From contig NZ_JAGGKC010000025.1 of assembly GCF_017873395.1 (NCBI RefSeq), positions 1-58,158 of the forward strand: DNA of 58,158 nucleotides, given 5' to 3'. The notes below the pieces were generated by a model, which saw only the letters and a program-made list of their open reading frames with translations, ran no database searches and was not told where the DNA came from. The translations under genes were made by a program, and so were the position numbers. Of the stretch, positions 26,374 to 34,538 are shown one piece after another (positions within the stretch are counted from its first letter, which is position 1; every line of letters starts with the position of its first letter). Origin of the DNA: Youngiibacter multivorans (GTDB taxonomy: Bacteria > Bacillota > Clostridia > Clostridiales > Clostridiaceae).

Positions 26374-26408
26374 CGGGGCACCACAGCTGAAAAACCTGTG
26401 GTGCCCCG
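26374..26408 (-). terminator. Terminator of the downstream HAD gene
   Basis: Perfect 13-bp stem CGGGGCACCACAG / CTGTGGTGCCCCG, followed on the minus strand by ATTTTGTC. Confidence 0.7.
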
Positions 26409-26439
26409 AAGTCTAACCAATACTAAATAATTTTCGTTG

Positions 26440-27279
26440 TCAGATCAGCCCGAAATGTACGAATGCATTATATAGGCCGTCCTTGTCGACGTCGGTGGTT
26501 ACGAAGTCACAAGCCTTCTTGGCCTCATCACCGCCACTTCCCATGCAGCAGCTCTTTGCGCAATATTCGAACATCGGGATGTCAATGTTGGCATCTCCGA
26601 AGGCGATGGTGTCCTCTGCATCAGCACCAAGGTGCTCGAGAAGCTGATGGACGGCGTTAGCCTTGTCAATTCCTTTGACTCCAAGGTCGCCAAACAGGGG
26701 ATGCTCACCCTTTCCTCCCCAGGTATTTGCATTAAGGTCTGGGAACTCTGTGCGGGCATCAAGGAAATCCTTGTAGCTCGAGAGGATGAAGCTGACCTTG
26801 TTAAGGTCATCCCGGTAAAGCTCGCCTCCGAAAATCATATCCGGAAAAGCTTTGCGGACTGTCATGGTGGTGGCATCAGCATTTCCCTTTCCAGCGGTGT
26901 ATTCCTGGATCACAGGCTCACCAGCCTCCTCGAAGTGTTCGCTTGCATAAAGGCCGCTGTTTGATTCAAGATAGAATTCGAGTTTGCGTGCATGGAGCCA
27001 GTCTACTATCCGCTTTGCCTGCTCAGGGGTTATCCTCTGGTGCATGACAACGTAGCCGTCATCCTCAACGTAGCTGCCATTGCCTCCTATCATCCCATCA
27101 AGGCCGATGTCCCAGATGTTCTGATATACTTCGGACCTGCTCCTTCCAGTGCAGATATAGACGCGGTGACCGTTCTTTCGTGCTGCCCGAATGGCATTCA
27201 CTGCGCTTTCCGGAATATTGTTCTTATAGTCCACGAGAGTACCGTCAACATCGATGAAGAGTAACTTCTTTTCGCCCAT
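26440..27279 (-). CDS. HAD-superfamily Cof-type hydrolase
   Basis: 279 residues with motif I DVDGTLVD, motif II CTGRSR, motif III Lys near GIDKANAV and motif IV FGDANIDIPMF. A C2-type cap is between. It is a phosphatase of the Cof/YidA class; the substrate is not evident. Second HAD gene of the window; the two differ clearly. GGAGGA precedes ATG 27279. Monocistronic. Confidence 0.9.
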   Translation of the reverse strand: MGEKKLLFIDVDGTLVDYKNNIPESAVNAIRAARKNGHRVYICTGRSRSEVYQNIWDIGLDGMIGGNGSYVEDDGYVVMHQRITPEQAKRIVDWLHARKLEFYLESNSGLYASEHFEEAGEPVIQEYTAGKGNADATTMTVRKAFPDMIFGGELYRDDLNKVSFILSSYKDFLDARTEFPDLNANTWGGKGEHPLFGDLGVKGIDKANAVHQLLEHLGADAEDTIAFGDANIDIPMFEYCAKSCCMGSGGDEAKKACDFVTTDVDKDGLYNAFVHFGLI

Positions 27280-27592
27280 CTCTTATCCTCCGTTCCTTTA
27301 TGGTAGTGTATATGAGGTCTTTTTATTTCTCCTCTAATTATATGCTATTACCTATAGTTAAGGCTTGTTAAGATTCAGTGAATGGAAACACCATAACGAT
27401 AGATAACTGAAAGGCAATTTGAATCGGAAACGGCTGGGTATCTGAGTTTAGTCCAGATCTAATGGGAAGGGATACGTGATATTCATGGCCAAGAAATTTA
27501 GAGTTTTTTAGGGATACTATGGTATGATTTAATATATGTATATTTAGAAATCAGACATTGAAGCAATTAATTATCTCGTAAGGAAAGGAGTA
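27280..27592. other. 313-bp gap with no recognised feature
   Basis: AT-rich intergenic DNA between divergent genes. It must carry promoters for both sides, but I see no convincing consensus pair, repeat or RNA structure. Confidence 0.4.
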
Positions 27593-27919
27593 ATGATTCG
27601 ATTGCAATCTGCTGAAACCAGGAGAAATGACGTAAGGGTCAGCGTGACTGCTGAAGCCAGGGAATTCATATTGTCAAAGGGAGGAGCCTGCTATGTCAAC
27701 GAGGGTGGAATACACGGCTGCTGCACAGGTGCCGCTCCCATACTGACAGCATATGTCGGAGCTCCCAAGGATTTGACAAGGTTCACTCTGGTTGAGACTG
27801 ACGGCATAAAGGTATATGTTGACAGGAAATATGTCGGCAGAAATACTGTAAGGATTTCCCTCGACAACATAATCATGATCAAAAGACTATACGCGGAGGC
27901 TGGGGTTAGCGAAGAATAG
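27593..27919 (+). CDS. CC/Se-motif family protein (HesB-like), paralogue 1 with CC
   Basis: 108 residues related to the CC/Se-motif or HesB-like (seleno)protein family: VSVTAEAREFILSKGGACYV, then HGCCTGAAPIL holding the vicinal Cys-Cys that is Cys-Sec in some relatives, then VYVDRKYVGRNTVRISLDNI. The fold is probably like IscA, but the three IscA cysteines are not all present. Function is unknown; a thiol or metal role is likely. First of three tandem paralogues. Confidence 0.75.
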   Translation: MIRLQSAETRRNDVRVSVTAEAREFILSKGGACYVNEGGIHGCCTGAAPILTAYVGAPKDLTRFTLVETDGIKVYVDRKYVGRNTVRISLDNIIMIKRLYAEAGVSEE

Positions 27920-27969
27920 ACTGATCCGCGTTTGGATAAACTATAATATATCGTAGCGGAGGATTTGAA

Positions 27970-28257
27970 ATGAACGTAAACATAACTAAGGAAGCAAGGG
28001 ATTTCATAGTTCAGAAGGGCGGAGTCGTCTATATCAACGAGGCGAATTCACAGGGCTGCTTCAGCGGAGCTACGCCCATACTGTCGATATACGTAGGCAA
28101 GCCCAAGGATACGACCAGGTTCGAGCTTGTTGAGGACGAAGGCGTCAGCGTATATGTTGACAGAAGATACGTCATAAGGAATGTCATAAACATCTCGCTC
28201 GACAACATACTCATGATCAAGAAGCTTTATGTCGAGGCAAAGAGCGTAGAGGAATAG
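27970..28257 (+). CDS. CC/Se-motif family paralogue 2, one Cys replaced (CF)
   Basis: 95 residues clearly homologous to the preceding gene (NVNITKEARDFIVQKGGVVY, ATPILSIYVGKPKDTTRFEL, VYVDRRYVIRNVINISLDNI). The motif reads QGCFSGATP: the second Cys is Phe. GGAGG lies 6 nt before ATG 27970, 50 bp after paralogue 1. Confidence 0.75.
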   Translation: MNVNITKEARDFIVQKGGVVYINEANSQGCFSGATPILSIYVGKPKDTTRFELVEDEGVSVYVDRRYVIRNVINISLDNILMIKKLYVEAKSVEE

Positions 28258-28403
28258 ATTTCCTGCACCTATTTGAGAATTGTTATCAATAATTCACAGG
28301 CTTTTAAAAGTGCGTACATATGGAGATGAATTATGGATGATACAATGACTATGATGGAGGAGATATAACCATCCATCAATAGCCTGTAAAAGAGGTGCAG
28401 AAA

Positions 28404-28706
28404 ATGAGGATCAAAATTTCACCAGAGGCAATGGATTTCATAGTCGAAAAAGGTAATAACGTATATATTGTAGTTGCAAATGCGATGGGTCGCATTTCAT
28501 GGGTTCATCCGGTGCCAAGCATATATGTTGGAGTCCCGAAACATTCAGAACGCTTTGTAAAGTATGAGAAGGACGGAGTCAATCTGTATATAGACATGAG
28601 ATATCCTCTCAAGGACGAGATAAGGATAACGCTGGACAAGATATTCAACATAAGGAAGCTTTATGCTGAAGGAAGGCTTGTAGAAAGCCTGTTCAACACT
28701 GCCTGA
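28404..28706 (+). CDS. CC/Se-motif family paralogue 3, both Cys lost
   Basis: About 100 residues with the same frame (MRIKISPEAMDFIVEKGNNV, PVPSIYVGVPKHSERFV, LYIDMRYPLKDEIRITLDKI). At the motif it reads GRISWVHP, with no Cys at all, so redox or metal chemistry at that site is gone. ATG 28404 follows AGAGG; an upstream GTG at 28395 overlaps that site. A strong hairpin follows. Confidence 0.65.
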   Translation: MRIKISPEAMDFIVEKGNNVYIVVANAMGRISWVHPVPSIYVGVPKHSERFVKYEKDGVNLYIDMRYPLKDEIRITLDKIFNIRKLYAEGRLVESLFNTA

Positions 28707-28745
28707 CCTGAAGTATATTGCAAGCGGTTTGTTTCCTGCGATATT

Positions 28746-28772
28746 ATGGCTGAAGCTGAAAGCTTCAGCCAT
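28746..28772 (+). terminator. Hairpin after the CC/Se paralogues
   Basis: Perfect 12-bp stem ATGGCTGAAGCT / AGCTTCAGCCAT with GAA loop. The following sequence is only weakly T-rich (TGAAATTAG). Confidence 0.6.
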
Positions 28773-28909
28773 TGAAATTAGTACCTGCTGCAACCTGCTG
28801 CAATTAGAGAGATTGTCTGGTGTCATCGTGCGTCGTTTTTGTTAATCGAATGTACATAGAATCAAAACATTTTGATGGTATAATTTTAAAAAACAAGGAG
28901 GCGATTTCT

Positions 28910-29104
28910 TTGAGTATCGAGGACATCAAGAAGAAGGCTGGAATTATAAAGAAGCACGACGATCCTGATACCAATGTTGATGTCAACAAGATCATCGAAC
29001 ATAGTGATATCACCAGGGAGAAGGTAAATCCTGCGGGGATAAGCCATGACAACAGCTTCATGCACAAGGAGAAATCCACAGCACAGAAGAAGAGAGGGAA
29101 ATAA
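28910..29104 (+). CDS. Small charged protein of unknown function (64 aa)
   Basis: TTG 28910 follows AAGGAGG by 8 nt, giving a 64-residue lysine-rich protein (SIEDIKKKAGIIKKHDDPDT at the N-terminus, MHKEKSTAQKKRGK at the end). No domain recognised; no TM. A TGG-TATAAT extended -10 lies at 28876-28884. It has its own terminator. An earlier in-frame ATG at 28820 would precede the promoter. Confidence 0.6.
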   Translation: MSIEDIKKKAGIIKKHDDPDTNVDVNKIIEHSDITREKVNPAGISHDNSFMHKEKSTAQKKRGK

Positions 29105-29114
29105 AAGAAAATGG

Positions 29115-29139
29115 AGGCCAGATGATTCTGGCCTTTCTT
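29115..29139 (+). terminator. Terminator of the small charged protein gene
   Basis: Stem AGGCCAGA / TCTGGCCT with TGAT loop, then TTCTT. Confidence 0.8.
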
Positions 29140-29152
29140 AATGGGTGGTAAC

Positions 29153-29668
29153 ATGCATAAGATATGGAATTTGAGCGATGTTGAAAGAGTACTCGCAGAG
29201 ACTGGTGACAAAGCTGGGCTTGATGTTATGGGGATCCCTGTGAGCATCAGCGACAGGATGGAGAAGACCATGGGCTCATTCGTCTTCAAGGAAAAGGACG
29301 GAAAAGTAAAGGCCCATGAGTTCAAATTTTCGGCAAGGCTCCTGTCGGGGGAATTCGACGAGGAGATCGTGAAGAATGTGATCATACATGAATATGCGCA
29401 TTTCTACGCCAATGTTACGAGTGGAAAGAACAACGGCCATAATGCGGTATTCAAGAATGTATGCAGATCTCTCGGGATACCCGAGGACACTCTGTTTACA
29501 GCTCCCGGGACCCGGGTCATAAGAAAGAAGGGCTACAAGCTGGTATGCTCGAGCTGCGGAGAAACAGTTGCTGTAAGAAGGCACAGGGATGCCGCAGTGG
29601 ATATAGTGAAATACAAGATATCAGGCTGCTGTGAAGCGAAAATAAAGGCCATGACGGGCTATTTCTGA
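29153..29668 (+). CDS. SprT-like zinc metallopeptidase-domain protein
   Basis: About 171 residues with the zincin motif VIIHEYAHFY (HExxH), a second His region GHNAVFKNVCRSLG, and a C-terminal zinc ribbon (CSSCGE ... CCEAK). This is the SprT/SprT-like arrangement related to Spartan proteases that act on DNA-protein crosslinks; bacterial members are poorly studied. ATG 29153 follows GGGTGG better than ATG 29141. Confidence 0.82.
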   Translation: MHKIWNLSDVERVLAETGDKAGLDVMGIPVSISDRMEKTMGSFVFKEKDGKVKAHEFKFSARLLSGEFDEEIVKNVIIHEYAHFYANVTSGKNNGHNAVFKNVCRSLGIPEDTLFTAPGTRVIRKKGYKLVCSSCGETVAVRRHRDAAVDIVKYKISGCCEAKIKAMTGYF

Positions 29669-29734
29669 CCAAACTTTCCTGAAAAATCTTGTTTCGTTGA
29701 AAATCTGTTCAGCTTGGCGTAAAATTGAATCAGG

Positions 29735-29775
29735 TGGCTGAATAAAATGTAACAAAGTATAATAAAGTTCAGCCA
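29735..29775. repeat. Inverted repeat around a TATAAT box upstream of pgi
   Basis: TGGCTGAA (29735-29742) and TTCAGCCA (29768-29775) flank TATAAT at 29758-29763. Could be an operator; the -35 is weak. Confidence 0.4.
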
Positions 29776-29814
29776 TTGAAATAACCATAAGATAAAATAA
29801 AGGTTGGTGTAAGT

Positions 29815-31155
29815 ATGTTAAAAGTCGATCTTTCAAAACTTCAGGGATTCATCAATCCGGACGAACTCGAAAAGCTTGAACCAATGGTCAGGGCAGCGCA
29901 CAAACTGGTGAAGGATAAATCAGGTGCAGGAAATGACTTTCTTGGATGGGTAGACCTTCCTGAGGACTATGACAAGGAAGAATTTGCCAGGATAAAGAAG
30001 GCTGCAGAGAAGATCAAGGGCGATTCAGACGTGCTTGTTGTTATCGGAATTGGCGGTTCTTACCTTGGAGCCAAAGCGGCAGTAGAGATGCTTAACCATG
30101 GATTCCACAACATGCTTCCGAAGGAGAAGAGGAACGCTCCTCAGATTTTCTTCCTTGGGCAGAACCTGTCAGGAGCTTACCTTAACCAGGTACTGGAGAT
30201 GATTGAAGGAAAAGACCTTTCAGTCAACGTAATATCCAAATCTGGAACAACTACTGAGCCTGCAGTTGCCTTCAGGATAATGAAGGACTACATGGAGAAG
30301 AAGTACGGAAAGGAAGAGGCTTCAAAGAGGATATATGCCACAACAGACAGGGCAAGGGGAGCTCTTAAGACACTTGCTACAGCTGAAGGCTACGAGACCT
30401 TCGTGGTTCCTGATGATGTAGGCGGAAGGTTCACAGTACTCACTGCAGTAGGACTTCTTCCGATAGCAGCAGCTGGAATAGACATAGATGCGATGATGGG
30501 CGGAGCAAGGGCTGCAAGGAATGACTACTCTTCAGAGAACCTGAAGGACAACGAGTGCCTGCAGTATGCGGCAGCAAGATGCGCGCTCTATTACAGGGGC
30601 AAGGTAACAGAGATACTTGTAAACTACGAGCCGGCACTGATATTCTTCTCGGAATGGTGGAAGCAGCTGTATGGCGAGAGCCAGGGTAAGGACGGCAAGG
30701 GAATATTCCCAGCATCAGTCTCTTTCTCAACAGACCTTCACTCCATGGGGCAGTACATACAGGAAGGTCTCAGGAACATATTTGAAACTGTAATAAAGGT
30801 TTCTGAGCCTACATCGGACTTTGTGATAGAGGCCAATGAAGACGACCTTGACGGACTGAATTTCCTTGCCGGAAAGACACTGTCCTATGTCAACACCAAT
30901 GCCTTCAAGGGCACGCTTCTCGCTCATGTTGACGGCGGAGTACCGAATGTGGTGCTGAACCTGGACAAGATAGATGCTGAGAACTTCGGATACATGGTTT
31001 ACTTCTTTGAACTTGCATGCGCAGTGAGCGGATACATGACAGGAGTCAATCCGTTCGACCAACCGGGTGTAGAGGCATACAAGAAGAACATGTTCGCACT
31101 CCTTGGAAAGCCTGGCTACGAAGAGCTTAAGGAAACGCTGGAAAAGAGACTGTAA
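29815..31155 (+). CDS. pgi: Glucose-6-phosphate isomerase
   Basis: 446 residues, the short Firmicute form. Signatures: VIGIGGSYLGAKAA, VISKSGTTTEPAVAFRIM, DVGGRFTVLTAVGLLP, FSTDLHSMGQYIQEG and the C-terminal GVNPFDQPGVEAYK holding the catalytic Lys region. It interconverts glucose-6-P and fructose-6-P in the cytoplasm. Monocistronic, ATG 29815. Confidence 0.98.
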   Translation: MLKVDLSKLQGFINPDELEKLEPMVRAAHKLVKDKSGAGNDFLGWVDLPEDYDKEEFARIKKAAEKIKGDSDVLVVIGIGGSYLGAKAAVEMLNHGFHNMLPKEKRNAPQIFFLGQNLSGAYLNQVLEMIEGKDLSVNVISKSGTTTEPAVAFRIMKDYMEKKYGKEEASKRIYATTDRARGALKTLATAEGYETFVVPDDVGGRFTVLTAVGLLPIAAAGIDIDAMMGGARAARNDYSSENLKDNECLQYAAARCALYYRGKVTEILVNYEPALIFFSEWWKQLYGESQGKDGKGIFPASVSFSTDLHSMGQYIQEGLRNIFETVIKVSEPTSDFVIEANEDDLDGLNFLAGKTLSYVNTNAFKGTLLAHVDGGVPNVVLNLDKIDAENFGYMVYFFELACAVSGYMTGVNPFDQPGVEAYKKNMFALLGKPGYEELKETLEKRL

Positions 31156-31169
31156 TATAAAGTAAATGC

Positions 31170-31217
31170 AAGGGGAAACGCCTGAAGAACAGTTTTCAGA
31201 GTTTCCCCTTGTTTTTT
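31170..31217 (+). terminator. Terminator of pgi
   Basis: AAGGGGAAAC / GTTTCCCCTT outer stem with inner CTGAA/TTCAG pairing, then GTTTTTT. Confidence 0.9.
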
Positions 31218-31228
31218 AAGGAGTTAGA

Positions 31229-31939
31229 ATGGAAAGACTGGACAAGATACTGGGAAATATGGGTTATGGATCAAGGAAGGACATCAAGATAAGCGTTAAG
31301 AAGGGACTTGTCAAAGTAAACGGGGTCGTTGCAAAGGATCCCGGGATGAAGGCAGACCCTGTGACTGATGTCATCGTCATTGACGGGGAGGAGATAGTCT
31401 ACAGGAAGTACATATACCTTCTCATGAACAAGCCGGCAGGAGTAGTATCTGCAACCTTTGACAACCACGACACTACAGTAGTCGACCTTCTGCCCTTCGA
31501 CTACAAGTCATTTGAGCCGTTCCCCGTGGGCAGGCTGGACAAGGATACCGTGGGGCTGCTGCTGTTGACGAATGACGGCGAACTGAACCACAGGCTTCTT
31601 GCTCCAAAAAGCCACGTTGATAAGGTGTATTACGTGAACCTTGAGAATGAGGCCGATGAGAGCGACATCGAGGCCTTTAGAAAAGGACTTGAGATTGACG
31701 GAGGCTACAGGTGCATGCCAGCAGACCTTGTGATCTCAGAGGATGACAAAAGGGAAGTTCATGTCACCATACGTGAAGGGAAGTTCCACCAGGTCAAGAG
31801 GATGTTCAAGGCGAGGGGAAATGAAGTTACATTCCTCCAGAGGGTTTCCTTCGGACCTATCGTGCTTGACGAGGCCCTGGACGAAGGTGAAATCAGGGAG
31901 CTTACGGAAGATGAAATAGATATGCTCAAAAATCTGTAA
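31229..31939 (+). CDS. rsuA: RsuA-family 16S rRNA pseudouridine synthase
   Basis: 236 residues: S4 domain (MERLDKILGNMGYGSRKDIK), catalytic Asp in VGRLDKDTVGLLLLTNDG, and the family motif EGKFHQVKRMFKARGNEV. RsuA modifies U516 of 16S rRNA in E. coli; the KFHQVKRM form fits this branch better than RluB/E/F. AAGGAG precedes ATG 31229. Second pseudouridine synthase of the window. Confidence 0.9.
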   Translation: MERLDKILGNMGYGSRKDIKISVKKGLVKVNGVVAKDPGMKADPVTDVIVIDGEEIVYRKYIYLLMNKPAGVVSATFDNHDTTVVDLLPFDYKSFEPFPVGRLDKDTVGLLLLTNDGELNHRLLAPKSHVDKVYYVNLENEADESDIEAFRKGLEIDGGYRCMPADLVISEDDKREVHVTIREGKFHQVKRMFKARGNEVTFLQRVSFGPIVLDEALDEGEIRELTEDEIDMLKNL

Positions 31940-32016
31940 ATCTAATAGTTTACATTAAAGCAATTGCCAATTGAAAAGGTTTAATCAGACGAGGTTCTGA
32001 AATATCCCGTAAAGCG

Positions 32017-32046
32017 TTGATACAGGCGGTTTTTTGGGTTTATAAT
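32017..32046 (+). promoter_or_regulatory. Promoter of the 6C-like small RNA
   Basis: TTGATA (32017-32022), 18-bp spacer, TATAAT (32041-32046). No reading frame with a ribosome site follows; a structured, terminated transcript does. Confidence 0.75.
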
Positions 32047-32051
32047 CCATG

Positions 32052-32175
32052 TAGGGATAAGCAAAGGAACAACAGCCCCTTTTCTTATTTGGCATGGCGC
32101 CCCCCAATTCGCCTTGCCCGAAAGCCTTATAAACCCTCCGGATCCCCCCAGATTACCGGAGGGTTGTTTTTTATT
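32052..32175 (+). ncRNA. 6C-like small RNA: two hairpins with CCCCCC loops
   Basis: A transcript of about 120 nt lies between a good promoter and a terminator. Hairpin A: ATAAG-c-AAAGG / CCTTT-t-CTTAT (32057-32089). Hairpin B: GGCATGGCG / CGCCTTGCC (32091-32118) with loop CCCCCCAATT. Hairpin C: AACCCTCCGG / CCGGAGGGTT (32132-32165), the terminator, whose 14-nt loop also holds exactly CCCCCC (32144-32149), then TTTTTT. Two hairpins each with six loop cytosines are the definition of the actinobacterial 6C RNA. C-rich loops commonly pair with G-rich ribosome sites. Homology to 6C RNA is not shown here, only the same architecture. Confidence 0.7.
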
Positions 32176-32275
32176 TGAGAGTTATTACAGGTGAACATAA
32201 GTTCTGATAAAAGTCATGGAGAGCTGCGGCATATATGGTATAATCTAATGTGAAATGATCTTAGGAGTGAGTTAT

Positions 32276-34510
32276 TTGGACCTTAAGAAACTGCTTAACA
32301 AAGAACAGTATGAAGCCGCAACCACAATAGAAGGACCTGTCCTGATACTGGCCGGTGCAGGCTCTGGAAAGACCAGGGTCCTGACCCACAGGATCGCCTA
32401 CATGATAGAGGAGATGGGGGTCCAGCCTTATGAGATACTTGCCATCACGTTTACCAACAAAGCGGCGGGTGAGATGAGGGAAAGGGTCGTAAGCCTCATT
32501 GGAGAGGTGGCACTCAACATGTGGATATCCACATTCCATTCAAGCTGCGTGAGGATACTCAGGCGCGAGATTGAAAACCTGGGATACAAGAAGGACTTCA
32601 CCATTTATGACAGCTATGACCAGAAATCCCTAGTCAGGCAGATCATGAAGGAAATGAACATAAGCGACAAGGAATATCCTGAAAAAGCGATCATCGGGAT
32701 GATCTCCGATGCAAAGAACAAGCTCGAAAGCCCTGAAGCCTTCAGGAAGAAGCACGAGTACCACTACAGGAACCGAAAGATAGCCGAGATCTACGAGGCT
32801 TATCAGTCAAGGCTCAAGTCAAACAGCGCAATGGACTTCGATGATCTGATCATGAAGACCGTGGAGCTGTTCAGGAGGTTTCCTGAGGTTCTTGACAAGT
32901 ACAGGAGAAAGTTCAGGTACATCATGGTCGATGAGTACCAGGATACTAACCATGCGCAGTACACATTGATCAAGTTGCTTGCATCGGAGCACAAAAACCT
33001 TTGCGTCGTCGGAGACGATGACCAGAGCATATACGAGTTCAGGGGAGCTGACATCAGGAACATCCTGGACTTCGAGATGGATTTCCCTGCAGCCAAGGTA
33101 GTGAAGCTGGAGCAGAACTACAGGAGCATGGGAACCATACTTGATGCTGCAAACAACGTCATAAGGCACAACATGGAAAGGAAGCCCAAGGCTCTCCGGA
33201 CAACAAAGGACAGGGGCGAAAAGGTCCGGGTCTACAGCGCCTACAATGACAAGGATGAGGCTTCGTTTGTCTCGTCCGAGGTAAGGAGACTATCTAGGGA
33301 CGGAAGGAACTACAAGGAGTTTGCCGTACTCTACAGGACCAATGCCCAGTCAAGGAACTTCGAGGAAGCCTTCATGAGGGAGGGGATACCCTACAGGATC
33401 ATTGGGGGACTCAAGTTCTACGACAGGAAGGAGGTCAAGGACATCCTTGCATATCTAAGGCTTGTCAACAATCCTTTCGATGAGGTAAGCCTGAGAAGGA
33501 TCATAAACGTACCCAAGAGGGCCATAGGAGACACTACTTTAGAGAAGCTTGCCCAGGCAGCTAGGGACAACGAGGAGACGATCTTCGATCTTATGCAGGA
33601 CCTTGAGGAGCTCAATATCATCAAGGGAAAGACTCTGAAGTCTGTCATTGACTTCAGGAACATGCACCTTTCCTTCATGGAAAGCCAGCTTGACATGACG
33701 GTATCAGCCTTCGTGAAGCATGTGCTTGAGACTACCGGCTACATGAAGGAGCTGGTGGACTCGAAGGACCCTGAGGACCTTTCAAGGATAGAGAACCTTG
33801 AGGAGTTCGTGAATGCTGCACTTGATTTTGAGATGATGAATCCGGACGGTCAGCTCTCTGATTTCCTAGAAAGCGTGGCGCTCGTTTCAGACATAGACTC
33901 AATGGATGCAAAGGAGGACGCAGTTCTCCTAATGACGCTCCATAGCGCCAAGGGTCTGGAGTTTCCTGTGGTATTCATGGTGGGGATGGAGAACGGATTG
34001 TTCCCTGGAGCCAGCTCCCTTGAGGACCAGAAGGAGATGGAGGAGTCCAGGAGGCTTGCCTATGTCGGCATAACCAGAGCCATGGAGCTACTGTACATGA
34101 CCCATGCCGAGGTAAGGGTAGTCTACGGAAGGACAGTCATGTATCCGCCGTCGGAGTTCCTTGTGGACATCCCGAAGGAGCTGAAGGAAAGCGTCGGAGG
34201 GAACAAGGAGGCCTATGTAAGGTCACATTCACAGGGCACAGGAGGCTTTTTCGAGAGAAGGTCCAAGCTTTCAGAGTATGCCACAAGGGAAGCCCAGGAA
34301 AGTGCAATGCAGACACTCGACAGGCCTGGAAAGAAGACTCTGTCAAAGGAAGAGGCCAAGCCTGGAACAAAGGTCAGGCATCCGAAATTCGGGAACGGAA
34401 CGATAGTCAATGCCGCATATGAGAGCGGTGACGTGAAGGTTACGATAGCCTTCGATTCACAGGGAATAAAAAATCTGATGCTTAGCCTTGCTCCACTGGA
34501 GCTGGTATAG
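32276..34510 (+). CDS. pcrA: UvrD/PcrA-type 3'-5' DNA helicase
   Basis: About 744 residues, TTG start 9 nt after AGGAG. Superfamily 1A motifs in order: NKEQYEAATTIEG (Q), GAGSGKT (Walker A), TFTNKAAGEM, VDEYQDTNHAQY (II), GDDDQSIYEFRGA (III), LEQNYRS (IV), LMTLHSAKGLEFP (V), AYVGITRAME (VI), plus the C-terminal PcrA-type tudor-like region HPKFGNGTIV. It unwinds DNA in excision repair and replication-transcription conflict. Leads the pcrA-ligA unit. Confidence 0.96.
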   Translation: MDLKKLLNKEQYEAATTIEGPVLILAGAGSGKTRVLTHRIAYMIEEMGVQPYEILAITFTNKAAGEMRERVVSLIGEVALNMWISTFHSSCVRILRREIENLGYKKDFTIYDSYDQKSLVRQIMKEMNISDKEYPEKAIIGMISDAKNKLESPEAFRKKHEYHYRNRKIAEIYEAYQSRLKSNSAMDFDDLIMKTVELFRRFPEVLDKYRRKFRYIMVDEYQDTNHAQYTLIKLLASEHKNLCVVGDDDQSIYEFRGADIRNILDFEMDFPAAKVVKLEQNYRSMGTILDAANNVIRHNMERKPKALRTTKDRGEKVRVYSAYNDKDEASFVSSEVRRLSRDGRNYKEFAVLYRTNAQSRNFEEAFMREGIPYRIIGGLKFYDRKEVKDILAYLRLVNNPFDEVSLRRIINVPKRAIGDTTLEKLAQAARDNEETIFDLMQDLEELNIIKGKTLKSVIDFRNMHLSFMESQLDMTVSAFVKHVLETTGYMKELVDSKDPEDLSRIENLEEFVNAALDFEMMNPDGQLSDFLESVALVSDIDSMDAKEDAVLLMTLHSAKGLEFPVVFMVGMENGLFPGASSLEDQKEMEESRRLAYVGITRAMELLYMTHAEVRVVYGRTVMYPPSEFLVDIPKELKESVGGNKEAYVRSHSQGTGGFFERRSKLSEYATREAQESAMQTLDRPGKKTLSKEEAKPGTKVRHPKFGNGTIVNAAYESGDVKVTIAFDSQGIKNLMLSLAPLELV

Positions 34511-34538
34511 CTCCAGAAGAGCTGGTATAGGAGTTGAA

